Part shown: one piece after another, positions 22,745-34,553 of the stretch
Layout: every line of letters starts with the position of its first letter
How positions within the stretch are numbered: the first letter of the stretch is position 1
Source: Blasia pusilla
Lineage: Eukaryota; Marchantiophyta; Marchantiopsida; Blasiales
NCBI GenBank assembly: GCA_050084515.1
Contig: CM114271.1
Location: 37,882,001-37,946,000, forward strand
Reading direction: 5' to 3'
Length of the DNA: 64,000 nt
Notes under the pieces: model-generated
Told to the model about the DNA's origin: nothing
The model's database searches: none
What the model saw: only the letters and a program-made list of their open reading frames with translations
Translations under genes and position numbers: made by a program

Positions 22745-23345
22745 TTTCCGTGCAGGCTTGGATGCGGGCTCCATTAGCCCGTATTGCCCGCGGACCGCAC
22801 TCGTGCCCGGGCACACCTAGCAATCCGCTAGTGCGCATTATGCCCGACCCCCAATTTTCCATCGGATCCGCGTCGCAGACAAATTAGGTCGCGTCGTGCC
22901 CTCTGATTCGTCGCTTCGGGCCTAGCCTGCGTACATCCCGGAAGCGGGCTTTGTGGCCCACGACGAAGCGTGTGTGCGGGCCTGCGAGCCCCCCGCCCTA
23001 CCCGCATACGGGCCTGCAATGTCCGCCCCTCAAGCCCTCGAGCCCTTCCCCGCCCGCATGCAGACCCGGGAGCCCCCATGCGGGCCAGCAAGCCCCAGTC
23101 CCCCGCTCGCATATGACCCCCCCCCACCCGCCCGCATACGAGCCCGCGACACCCACCCCCGGGGCCCATGAGCCCTCCCCTGCTCACATTTGGGCCCCCA
23201 AGTCCCCCCTTTGCGGGCCCGCCATAGCCCGCTGTGGCCCGCTGTTCCCACTAACCCCGTGGGGACACGCGGCGGCCTGGGAGTGATTGGGGCCAAGTTC
23301 GAACTTGGCCCCAATCCCCTCCCCTCCCCTTCCCCTTTTTTTCCT
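22745..23345. repeat. GC-rich, low-complexity island
   Basis: A block of about 600 bp is dominated by short variants of GCCCGC, GCGGGC and CCCGCATGCGGGCC-like words in otherwise AT-rich surroundings. Open frames on both strands (for example 22828-23187 minus) give only low-complexity Pro/Arg/Gly-rich peptides and are explained by composition. It has a sharp right boundary at a 32 bp palindrome. Confidence 0.75.
23285..23316. repeat. Perfect 32 bp palindrome at the edge of the GC-rich island
   Basis: Positions 23285-23300 are followed without spacer by their exact reverse complement, 23301-23316 (core CCAAGTTCGAACTTGG). Confidence 0.97.
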
Positions 23346-23977
23346 TTGGGGTAAAACCCATCAGGGAAGGGGCCCACAAGGGACCCAAAAATGTACATAT
23401 GGAGGGGGAGTGAAGGAGTTAATTAACTAATTATCACTTATTTTCCCTATCTTTTAGTGATATTTTGGATTAGGCTCCAAATTTTTATGGTGTCTTGATA
23501 GCTAAGGGCTTTCAAGATTACTAAGAACTTTGGAGAAATCCCTTGGGTGCCTTTTGGGAGTACTTGAATTTTATTTGGGACCAACTTGGATATTTGCGCT
23601 TCTTGTTGCATCTGAAATAAACTCCAATTGACTCCACATTAGATGAGTGTTTGTGAGTGTGGAAATCTCTTGTTTCACTAAACTTGTTGGGTAATTTTGA
23701 GATTTCCGATTCATAGACCCGAGTATTTTGTCTTGTTTCATTGGTTCTCCTTAGCACATCGGGGATGTGGAGGTGATCAAGGATCCTTGTCTAAACACGC
23801 CCAAATCTACCTATTCCCTTTGAGAGCCCAACCCTAAACTTCCATCATTCAAACGCTAGTACATTCAGAGCCATTTTTCTAGCATCTCACCTCATTCTAT
23901 TTTTAGTATTTTCTTATCTCAACCCATATATTTCTTTCCCTTATATTTTAAGATATTATCTTCTTCATCCAAGGGAA

Positions 23978-25310
23978 ATGTCTAGTGGGGCTGATCATCG
24001 AGAGCGAGAGAGAACCGAAATGTGTCTAACGTTGGTGCCAAGAGGCAAAGAATAACTCTGAGGAATGATTTCAACATGGCCATAAGAGAGGCATGGTTAG
24101 ACTAGTTTTTCCAACTTTCTTTAGACAAGACACGATCCTACATTTCGAGGGATATGGATGGTTTACATGACTACTCCTTGGAATTGCAGAGATTTTCCCA
24201 TAGAGTGGCAAAGGCATTTGACGGGGAAGTGGATGCCGCGGAGGCTGATAGGTTGACTAAACGTTGTGCCCAACAAGGTGTTAACCTGAAGAGAGCGTAT
24301 GTCGATCTCAAGACGTATAAGGATGAGAAGCAGAATGCTGCAGAGTCTGCTCTCCTAGAAAGATTTTGTATAAAGTTAAGAAGTGCTCAACGTCTTTTCA
24401 AAGGACGTAGTACTTCTCTGGAGTTGACATTGACCGTTCCATGTGCAATAACTTTGATTTTGGATAAGAATGTAGTAATAGGACATGACCCGAGCGATAT
24501 GAGGGGAACCGGTTTACACAACATTGAGTAACGTTGTAAAATAAACGAAACCGATGGCTTTAGGGAAGAAATGTACTATTGCATGAAGGTGTATAAGGAA
24601 CCATCTCTATCAGGATCTAGAAAATCGATGATGCCAGAGGAGTTGTTTGCAAGTATTTTACATAGGGGTGTGGTTCGCATGGTGGGAAGGTTGATCAAGG
24701 ATCCATTGTGTGGACACCATGCGACACCTCGAAAATTGGTTGCAAGCTTGCTATAGCTTGAAGAACGGTGGGGGAAATCTAGGAGAGTTGGAAAAGATGA
24801 GATGCCTCGCAATAGCATCAATGTCGTCAAGCTTATGGTTTCCCTTCTTGGTACCATGGAGATTATCCACAAGCATGGGGATTTTCATACCGACCTCCAT
24901 GCTAGAAATATGTTCATCCATTTTGGATCCAACTCTAGCCCATACATCGGCGTTGAAGATTGGGGGAATGTCATGTGGACTGATGAAGTCTTGGAGTCTC
25001 CTCATAAATGGTGGCAGCATGAAAAAAAAACCATGTTGGGCATATAGCACCGGAGTTGACAACAGGGCCTCAGAATCTCCCTTTTAGCAAGGCCACTGAA
25101 ATCTAAGCCCTACGAATAATTGTGAAGAATTTGAACTATGTGACATACAACCTCTCTATCGGGAATGCCCAAGCGAACGTGAGATTTACTTATTTGGAAA
25201 GGATTTGAAAGTGGGCATTAGCTCCGAATCCCTCTGATCCCAAAAGCTTAGAGTTTCTTATTGCATATATCAGAGCAAATGCAAAAGTATTAGCTGTAGA
25301 CGATGTTCGG
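23978..25310 (+). pseudogene. Decayed divergent protein-kinase-like gene
   Basis: A single frame from about 24001 to 25047 carries in-frame stops at about 24103-24105, 24529-24531 and 24754-24756. An ATG at 23978 (MSSGADHRERER) is one frame off. The N-terminal part (24154-24500) is helical and unrecognised. The C-terminal part has kinase landmarks: YYCMKVYKE (about 24574, the VAIK-Lys position), an E-containing PEELFASIL segment, HTDLHARNMF (about 24886-24915, the HxDxxxxN catalytic loop), DWG (24958-24966) in place of DFG, and, after a frameshift at the A9 tract 25022-25030, APEL (25047-25058, the APE motif). Coding-like sequence continues to about 25310. The HTD loop and DWG differ from ordinary plant receptor kinases. 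It is broken. It may belong to a repetitive element; substrate and role are unknown. Confidence 0.6.
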
Positions 25311-25481
25311 GATTAAGGCCAATAACAGTGATAGTATGATTGTAAACCCGTTTGAGGATTGGATATTTTTCATGAGAAATGAAAGACTTGGTTCAAAAAG
25401 ATGAATGTGTTACTATGAAATTTGTAAATGATGAATCTTGATTGATGTGCAGATATATCTTGTGCCATCCTATCACTATTA

Positions 25482-27127
25482 TTGGAAGCATTTCTAAATC
25501 ACCTTTCTTTTTTTATTTCGATAAAAGACAAGATGGAGTTGCCACCTCAAGAAGACTGTAGCCCTCACGCCGACGGAAGAGGGGAAGAACCCCTCGATAC
25601 ACCGACACCTGAGATCCCTCTGAAGGTGAACAAGAAGATGGTCTCGCAATTCATCACGGAAGATGAATTGAAGGCACACTTGGATAGCGCTATTGACCTA
25701 CAAGTTTTAAAAGGAGAGTTCAAGAAGTCGCGTTGAAGTGGCCGGAGTGTGGGATTGGAGAATTTGCAAGGAATATAGAATACAGTGATTGGACGAAGGA
25801 TTGGGCTTTATTCAATGGCGTCCGAAAGTACAAAGACTTCCCCAAGAGGAAGATGAAGTTAGTGAGCAAGGTATTTGTTCAGCTCAAAGTCACAGATTTT
25901 ATGAAGAATATGGAGGTCCTGTATGGCAATGTGGATGAGGGGTCTCCGAGAAGAGATAAGAGACCAAGAGAAGAAGACAGTAGAACCCACGACAACACTT
26001 TAAACGAGCAAGAGTGGAAGCTTCATCACCATGAGCGTTGTCATGCCATTATTAGCAAGGTGGATTGTCAAGGAGCGTTAGAGCCATACTATCTTCTTTG
26101 GATGGTCAAAAAAGAAATCGTCGTGCTGAAGAATATATACAAGATGAGAGTGGAGATAAAGGGCGAGTACAAATGGGGGCGGAGGATAGAAGAGATGGTT
26201 TGAATGACCTCTATGTAGGTCGTAGTACGAGCTTTGATGAGCCCGGGGGAGAGTTCTGATCGCCCTATACATAGCGGTGCTCCTCCCCAAACCTTTCGCG
26301 GGGAGAGTGCTCTTGATAATAGCGAGGTAATATCTCGTCTACCACGTTTGGAGAGTTTAATAACAAATTCCCAATGCAATTTTGATTTGGACGCGGAATT
26401 CAACGTTCTAAAGGGGAAGTATGAACAGCTATCTGAGGAGCACATCCGATTGAAGAAAGAGATGGAGAGGATTTTGATCGAATCTATTGCCACAGATGAC
26501 CTCCATAGAAGGCAAAGAGCTGTAATGGTTGACCACACAGAGCAGTGGAGGAGAGCATACAAGAACATCATGGCAAGATGATAGCAAGAGATGGATGAAT
26601 TGTTGTGATGGAGAGCAAGAGGTAATGTGGAAGAACTCACCCCCGAGACAACCCTACTTGAGGGTCATCTTGTGAAGGAGGTTGATATGATCTTATTTCA
26701 ACCTATCGAGCAGTTGTGGCCTCCGGCACTACGCGTAGCATGGGACAATGTTGTAGATCCAAACGCTATGAAATATGCCTCTATGATATTGGCACCAACG
26801 CCTCTTAATCCAAACACACAAGTGCAAGATCTTCCAGATTGGATGAAGGCAATCGCAGTATGTGAAGGAGGGGCCCTCACGCCAAACAACTGGCCCAAAT
26901 GCATGATCTATTTCCACCCCATTGCTGCAGAAGGTTGCTACGTGAGAGGCACATATAAAGCTTGTTATTGGCATCCATATTGTCTTCAAAAGGCCATGCT
27001 ACTATCTCACAAGTGTCCAACTTGTAGACAAGCGTGGTCAGGAAGACTCTATCACCTTTTTGGCATATTTTTCCACGCTCTTGATGGCAATGTACCACCC
27101 ACTTATCGCAAATTAACCCGAGAGTAA
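25482..27127 (+). pseudogene. Broken coiled-coil protein with RING-like C-terminus
   Basis: Most of the reading is one frame, 25733-27127, interrupted by stops at 26201-26203, about 26216, 26579-26581 and 26606. A preceding piece (25482-25736) in another frame probably supplies the N-terminus (MELPPQEDCSPHADG). A charged middle part contains a KYEQLSEEHIRLKKEMERIL-type heptad region (about 26420-26480, coiled coil). The C-terminal region 26900-27040 has Cys/His spacing like a RING-type zinc finger: CMIYFHP, then GCY, KACYWHPYCL and KCPTCRQAW. The first pair is CxxxxH-like, so one ligand is atypical. RING domains usually recruit E2 enzymes as ubiquitin ligases; that role is inferred only. The gene follows the kinase-like remnant on the same strand, suggesting one original locus or element. 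Confidence 0.5.
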
Positions 27128-30100
27128 GAAAATTTCACTTTCAGTTTGGGACCTCGTAGCCCCCATCAAACTAAAACCCCAAAGTGAACATAGACGGGGT
27201 GGTTCAAACAGAAATCCCTCGCCAGCGGAGGATTGATCGGGCAATGGGAGCATGGTTGGTCTGCTTCATTGACATGTACGATCGAGGAGAGCTCATCCAC
27301 GGAACACCCATTAATTAGAGCATCAACATTTCTGCGTTTTCATGCTAGTAATACAACATGATCAATATCACCAAATGACAATAACTCGAGAGCCTTACGG
27401 CTTCAAGTATTTTGAAGGGCCAAGATCCTTGGCTCTTGGGAGACATGGCAAAGTTCATGTCTAGAAAAGGATTCACTTTTGGAATGTGGTATAAGTCCGG
27501 AAAGTAATATGAATATCAAAGAAGAGTTTTAGTGCATAATTGCTTGCAAGCCAAGGAGGGAGGAGTCTTTTGTGGATGTTATATAGCTTATCCATGACTC
27601 TCAAGCAAGGAGGAGTTATTAAAGTGGCCAAGCACAAAGAGAAAAGAACCCTATTATTTTGGCAGGAAGTTCAAAATCATCTAGAAAAGGGCACTAGCAA
27701 CTTTGGGAGTCCCTTAAAATGTTCCCATAAAATCCGAATTTTCACCAAATGCAAAGAGAAAACTCTTGCCTTCTACTTTCTATTTTAATTCTTACTAGCT
27801 TGTGCCTAAACGAACTTTGGACTACTACGGAATTGGAAAATATACTATGGGAAAGGTTATTTACCAAGTTTGAGACGTAAAAAAAGATTGGCTACCATCA
27901 TCGTTGGACTTATTCATCAAAGTTTTGGATATCAATTTCATCTATTTTCCAGTGTTCTTGTTATATTAAACAAAGTAATATCCCCTCGTCAAATTATAAT
28001 ATAGATGTGCGAAGGCCAACCACCCACTTAAAAGAATGGGTGTAAGAGAGAAATACCAGATATTATAAGAAGAAATTAAAAAAAAACTCCCCCTACCTTG
28101 CATCCATCATTCACAAACAATTGCATCCATCATTCAAATGTGAAACTTTAGGAAAATTGACGTGAAAAGTAGGTTTCTTTGTTAAATTAAAAAAAAACCG
28201 GCTACAATGATGAAATTGCCCATTACCTTAATCTTTCTCTCGGAAAAGTACCGGTATGCGTCAAAATCCTTGCCGAGCACTGTTCACAAATGTGGTAGGT
28301 GAGTTTCAAGCTTCGGCGATGGAGTCCGGACCCCCTTCGGTCGAGAAAAAGACTCCGCTTGGCGCCTTTTCCGCCTTGGAAAAAGAGCCACTCATGCCTC
28401 TTCGCAGCACTCAACTACCGCCCCAACAGACACACTGCCTTCATGATGGAATTGACTTATGACTACTAGCCCTTTGGACTAAGTCTCGCTCCTTCCGGTC
28501 TGCGTCCTCAAAGTCGAAAGCTTGCAAGAGATGCCTTTCGAACTTTCTTGCATGTGGGAAGTAGGAAGTATGGCATGAAGAGTGCAACTACTGCATCACA
28601 ATTATTAAAAACGTTGGCGCGTAATTTCGGCAACAAAGCTTGTGGATCGTGAATGCAAGATTCGAGAATTGAGGGAGAATTGTAATGTGAAACTTAGTCT
28701 TGCATTACATGAAAACTCTTAACAACCTTCCAATTTAAACCCTTGGGTTTGAGCTTATTTTACTGGATATGTAGGTCTTCCAATTTAAACCTTCCAAATG
28801 GGTAAACTATTCATTACAAGAGAAAAGGAAAAGCGGCAAGTCCAGTCGAGGCCATGGTAAGAGCCCCAGAATGTGGACACACTCCCACGGAGACATATTT
28901 TCGTTGAAACATAACGGATTTTCCGTGCCAATGAGGTCATTATTTTTAAGCTTAGCCTGCATGGGGGCAGTTGAGATCTCCTTCGATCAGAGTTCAAACC
29001 TTATCCCAAAAGTCCCATCCGTTTTATATGTGTCTGCGATCTATTTCGAAAAGAGATTCAGTGTGGTACTTGGCAGAAATTTTATTTTGAGAAACCAACG
29101 CTCACAGTTCACCAATTTACCACGATCCTCTGGCTCTTGAAAATCAATCTCAGTCGGTGAAAAAGATGGGGCATAGAACTATGCTGGAATCGCAGGACGA
29201 AGAAATCTAAGATGGACGCAAACCTTAAGATCATCCCTTTAGTCGGAAGGAAACCGTGTACGTATGCAGGACTGATTCAAGTCCAAAAGTCAAAGGCTAT
29301 TAATTTCAAAGTTAACGGGCCCGCGTACTCGAAAGTGAACGATTGATCCTGTTTGTTTGTGTCACTGCTTTCCCAGTGCTGCAACATCTGGAGTCCAGGT
29401 TGATAGAAACTAGGTGCACGGAGATCTTAAAAGTTGAATTTCAATACTGGAAAAGGATCCAATCAAAAAAGTTGAGCTGAAATATTCCAAAAGACTTCAA
29501 GATTTCAGGAAAACAGAGTTCAGCTTCACATTAAAGCACAAATTAAGACTCCATAAACAAATTCAAAAGAAGCTGTCGATTTCACTCACAGAAATCAAAA
29601 CAAGAAACTGATAGTCTGTGTTAACTTAATTTGGTTTCCATAATTATTGACAGTCGCACTGACAATAAGGGAAATGAGGGAAAGCAACACAAATATCCCA
29701 TCCCTCGGTGATGCTCTTGGCATTGATACTCACTGTGGCCCATATTCGTGTTTGCAACGACCGATTTGTACGCATGAACAGATCAGTCCCACGTGTCGAC
29801 AGTGAAACGTCTTCAAGCTGAAGGTCGATCAAAACCGGGACATATAGCATGAAGTATAACAAAGTTCCAAAAACAGTTTTTAGAAATTTTCCTTTTAATT
29901 TTATACGGGGAGAGGACTAGGAATCGTGGCACGTTTGAGAGCTTCCAGAAAATTTTCACCACTAAATCTGCTGAAAATATAGGAACGTCGATGACCCTTG
30001 ATCTCACGAAACTGAAAAAAAACTAAGCAACTTCAGGTCATTGTATGCGAGCCTTTGGTACGGGAAATAGGCACGAAGAGGAAAAAGCACCAATGCACAC

Positions 30101-30590
30101 AAAGATTTCTGTGCCTTAAGAAATCCGACTATCCTAGCATAAAGTCGAACAAATCCGAGTTATGACACATTTCATCAACAATCGAGAAGCGAAAAACAGA
30201 GGAAGGATTTCAAAACGCCAAAGTCAGAGCTGCACAGCTTTGGTCAAGATGTGGGAACTCTCTTGCAAACCAAAATCCTTTTTTTTTCAAGGTTCGCAGG
30301 GAATGAACTTTAATTCGCGCTCAAAGTCTCTTGCACTCCGTGTGGTAAATAGTGCTTTCAGAAGGAACTATGGGTAGTTGTGACGTTACAGTAATGTTTG
30401 GTCTTTTATTTTCACTCCTATCGAACTTTTTTTTTTCTTGATTGAAAACTCTGATCCCAAACTTCTTCCTATCGGATTCTTTTTCCAAAGCTCTTCATTG
30501 AACTCTAGAGAATCGCTCTTTGCCAGCTTCCGATGTAAATTGTTAATGGGAAGTGAAGGTACTAGATTGGCGGGTTTGGATCCTAAGGCA
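27128..30590. other. No intact gene; first ~200 bp may continue the preceding remnant
   Basis: About 27190-27310 still reads as a coding-like frame (VVQTEIPRQRRIDRAMGAWL) before stops, perhaps the start of a third frame of the same unit. The rest, to the promoter of Bet v 1 copy C, shows no recognisable gene; the open frame 28256-28462 (68 codons) is unremarkable. Confidence 0.4.
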
Positions 30591-30596
30591 TAGCAC

Positions 30597-30605
30597 TTTA
30601 TAAAG
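30597..30605 (+). promoter_or_regulatory. TATA box of Bet v 1 copy C
   Basis: TTTATAAAG with core TATAAA at 30599-30604, about 155-160 bp before the ATG at 30758, the same layout as in copies A and B. Confidence 0.6.
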
Positions 30606-30757
30606 GAATTCAACTCTACTCATCTTTACATCCCATCCCTCACAGGTTTCTGATCAGACCACGCTCACGAGTTCACATTTGTTCGATCTCCTCCTCTGCT
30701 TCAGTACTCCCTCCTTGGAATTTGTTGTCGCCCGCTCTGCTCTTGCAACCGAAACTC

Positions 30758-31907
30758 ATGGGTTCCTTCGATCATGACGTCGACTTGGAGGTGCCTGTTG
30801 GCAGCGTCTGGGAAGCCTTGAAGGAACAGGATACGCTGGTCCCAAAGATCCTACCGGAGGCAGTCAGCAGCATTGAGCAAGTTGGGGGTCCCGAGGGAAA
30901 TGTTGGCGCCATTCGCCTCATCAAGTTCGGCTCCTGTAAATGAATTTCAACTCTTCTCCACAGAAACTGAACTCTTCATGAATTATTTGGTTATTTCATC
31001 GCTACTCCATCAACTCTGGCACTGTGTGCATTTATGAAACTGTGTGCTGCATCTTCGAGTCAGAGTAAGTGGGCAGACGATAGTGTGAAGGGAGCGGTAG
31101 TTATACTGGTGACTGATGTGCTACCTCTTCATCTTCAGCTTATTCGACTGTAGTGACTAAAATCGATATGGATCTGTGGCGATTTGAAACTGCCCCTCTT
31201 GAAGATGTGTCCAAATCCGGTTTCACCGGCCAATGAAGTTCTCAAGGATTGCATATATTTTTTCTTTACTAATCCATGAAGACTACTTAGAAGTGAATTC
31301 CTCAAGAATACCTTAAGTTCTTGCGATCATTTGTGCTTAATGCCCTATTCAATTTCGATTGGTAGTTAAGGCCCACAAATGTTTTCTCTCATCTGTCGAT
31401 CCAATTACAATTCACCCTCCCCTCGAGCTCTCTGTCTTTACATCGGGAAAGCTATTTAGCATACACCTTAAAGTTGATCTGTGTTCCAATCTTCAATATG
31501 TAGCGGTGTGACGACGTGTGCAGAAGTAGAGTTCTTCGCCAATGGCCGCTCCCGTATCTACATGTTCCTATGCCGAAAACAGAACTTACTTAAATTCTTT
31601 TGTTTTCTGTTTCATTCAAGCGGCTCCCGAGGGCGCCTTTGTGAAGGAGAAGCTCCTGAGCTTCGACATTAAAGAAGGAAAACTTGTCTCCGAAGAAATC
31701 GAAGGAGGACATCTCATGATGGGCTTCACTAAATGGGTGACCAGAGTTTTGATCTCGCCAGTCGGTGATGCCAAGACCAAGGTTAGTTTCTCCATAAACT
31801 ACGAGGGTGGCTCAGCAGACAACACCGATGGAGCTGTTGAGCAAGCCAAGGCAGCCATGACGACATTATTCAAGACATTGGAACAGCATTTGAAAACTAA
31901 AGCTTGA
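30758..31907 (+). CDS. Bet v 1 / PR-10-like protein, copy C (diverged)
   Basis: Exon 1 (30758-30935) and exon 2 (31621-31907) give 154 residues. The start MGSFDHDVDLEVPV aligns with MGSFES in A and B; an upstream in-frame ATG (30722) is not conserved. The family intron is present in phase 1, but the ancestral donor after ...IKF plus one base reads G|GC here. The nearest GT donor, GTAAAT, is 6 bp further on, so the mature protein would carry two extra residues (GS) before SAPEGAFVKEK. The alternative is a GC-AG intron giving 152 residues. The Gly-containing loop is GGPEGNVGAIR (43-53), and the C-terminal helix ends KTLEQHLKTKA. It is clearly paralogous to A and B but much more diverged, so an older copy. 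Ligand unknown; probably cytosolic. Confidence 0.87.
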
Positions 31908-34490
31908 CTGAGTTGATGCGCATTCAACGACCGCTCGAATTTGGTCATTAAGTAGTTATCGGTCCACCTATCGTGGATTGTTAGTCTTCACAGAAGAGTA
32001 ACAATTAGTGAAGATCTCAGTGAAGAACCATTCTCCAGAGTTCGATCTGGCAACGCATTACAGTAGAAGGGCTTTCCATTCTGTATCTGTGGTGTATAAC
32101 TATAGGCCTGAGTTTAAATTCACGAGCGCTTCCAGGGTGGGTTGAATATGCGTGCGGTATATGAGGCAGAGTAAATTATCATCTGGCTAGACAGTTTTTG
32201 CTGCCTTACAAGGTAAGACGCAGAGCTCCTCGATCTAACTCACTGCGGGGAGTTAAAATAACTGACTTTTCTCCTATTGGAGATGACCCTTGAAACTCGA
32301 ATGAAGAACAGGACGATTGCTAGCATAAACTACAGGAATTGTGTAGTGATCGTTTGATGGTCTTGCTAAATAAAGCTCTACGCTCATGCTCGATCAGTTT
32401 TCTCCTCCTACGCTCATTGGATATGCAATCTACGTGCTGTTCAAAGACTTTAGATGGGCGAGCCTGACAGAGTGACAGTGAAGTTACAGTTCTGAAGATA
32501 ATGGATGGATCGGATGATTCGGATGAATGTACTCATTCCGCGGAAACCCACGGCCGAAAGAGCGCAGCTTACCTTTCCTGGTACAAACGATCGATTAAAT
32601 CAATTCAAGCTCTCCGCACGCTCTTCTCTACACCGCAATGGTTTAGAGCAGTATGATAAGCTTTCAGTTGGTAAATTTCAAACTTCGATTCCCAACTTGT
32701 GCATTTTTGTCTGGCTCAATTGTTGCCCAGATCTGGAGTCGCATGAGTTGAATTCTGGTGGGTGAAATGGTGTCGATCTTCTCATATTGCAGGTATAATT
32801 TATTTAAAAGAGATGGGTTTGACCCCTCCTCTGGTGTCGACACGTAGGCTTTTTACAGCCTTCCCGTATTCCGTATTGACACGTGTTGAAGCGATATTAA
32901 GAACTAACGAAAAGAATCATTTCCCATCCTGTTGATGTATCTAGGTGAGGAAATTACTTCAGCATTGGCTCAGGACTCGAGTAATAGCTGATATTACTAA
33001 GTTGAAACCATGCAAATTTCCGACAAAGAAATCCCAAAAGTTTGTGTGACGCGTCTTTCACTTTAAAATCCTCTGTATGCGTTTAGAAGTATGGAATCAA
33101 GGCGTTCTGAACTACCCTTTGCAATCAGCTCGTCTGCAAGTGAAAATAAACTCTTTTTGCAATCCGGCTCATTGCAGTGATTTTGGTCGCTAGTAGGAAG
33201 GCCCCCTTCTTTCTCCTGGGACCGGTTATGACCTCTTGAGGTCTATTTTTTTTTCTCTCTATGCCCCCTCGTTTGTATCGTGATGGGTTCCCATCCTTTT
33301 TTCTACGTATATTTTATTTCCCCTCAGAAAGGGCATCGGGCTCCAGATCCATAGAGTTGAGTGCTTCGATTTTTCTTAAAAATGGGACTTTGCCAAGAGG
33401 ACGGAATCACGGATCGATAGAACGGATTGTGCTACGCAGAAAAATTAATGCAGACTTCAAAATTCATTCCTCTCTCATTTCAGTTTTTGTCTTCTAGGTA
33501 CATGTTAGCCAGACCTAATTAATAACAAAAAATTATATTAAATGTTCCACTGTTGGGATAGGAGGGACATTAAAGATTGCGTGTTTGGATGCGGAGACCC
33601 GGTGGAGATAGAAGTTGCACGACATTTCGGATAATTGCATTGACCTACAAGTTGAAGATAGCAGCGTCTGTACTTTTCCAGAATGATGCAGTAACCTGGA
33701 AATCCATAACTGTTCAATTTTTTTTCTTCTAATCGGCGCCAGAATTCTGAATGAGTCGGAAGTCGGGACTTCATCTATGGTCGAAGGGATGAAAGTAGAA
33801 CTTGTGGATTTTCCCAACATATCCCATTAATGCTGAGGTCAAAGAATGGGATGTCAAAATATTTTACTCATATTGGAACCTCTCTATTTAATCATTAATT
33901 AATTACTAGGGAGTTGCCCCTATAACTGGAATTATTTTTAAGAGAATTTTCTGCCTTTTCCTCTTATCTCCAATCTCTGCCCCATCTCTCTGTTTACTCT
34001 ACCCTTAACTTGTCGCTCTTCTCTCTTAATTTTAACTAACGTGGCAGGAGAGTACTGGGCAGAGGAGGTCAGGTGTCGACAGTAAAGGATTCTCTCTGTT
34101 AATGGTATACATTGTCAAACGAACTGCATTTTCTCCGCTGCACACTGGCGGTGCAAAAGTAAGAGTTACCTCCATTCAACTGAGACCCCGGTCGTAAAAA
34201 AGTTCGCAGTCGTTAGCCGGATTTCGGGATTCTCAGACGGGAGTTTGCGAAACGCTCGGAGATGGGTCACATGGTCAGAAACTATAAATGTCGATCAGTG
34301 ATGAATCTATGACGAAAGGAACTGTCCTTTCTCGTATAGTGACGCGTGAGACTGGAACGAAGTGCACTTGTTTATACAAATATCCACCTGTTTTGCTTCC
34401 TTCTCTGACTCATGGCACCCATAAAGGAAGTCTGGATGCGTGCGAGTCTGCGACAGCTTCGTTTCTGTGTCACGTCTGTCCCACCGGACT
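31908..34490. other. No gene seen
   Basis: The region downstream of copy C has no recognisable coding, RNA or repeat feature. Open frames such as 33533-33820 (minus) have no family motif. Confidence 0.4.
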
Positions 34491-34492
34491 TG

Positions 34493-34553
34493 AAAGGACT
34501 GGGAGTGTGGGACTCCCTCTGAGTCCAACTGACTCCCACACTCCCAGCCCTTT
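34493..34553. repeat. Hairpin with 20-21 bp stem
   Basis: 34493-34512 pairs with 34534-34553 with a single mismatch; the inner 14 bp (CTGGGAGTGTGGGA) pair perfectly across a 21-nt loop. No neighbouring gene explains it as a transcription signal. Confidence 0.9.

Noticed and set aside
22828-23398. Overlapping open frames on both strands in the GC-rich island
   Set aside because: High GC content removes stop codons; the peptides are low complexity and mutually overlapping.
30722-30757. Upstream in-frame ATG of Bet v 1 copy C
   Set aside because: It would add 12 residues not present in A or B; the conserved MGSF start is preferred.
33533-33820. 95-codon minus-strand frame
   Set aside because: No family motif, and an overlapping second frame on the same strand; unsupported.
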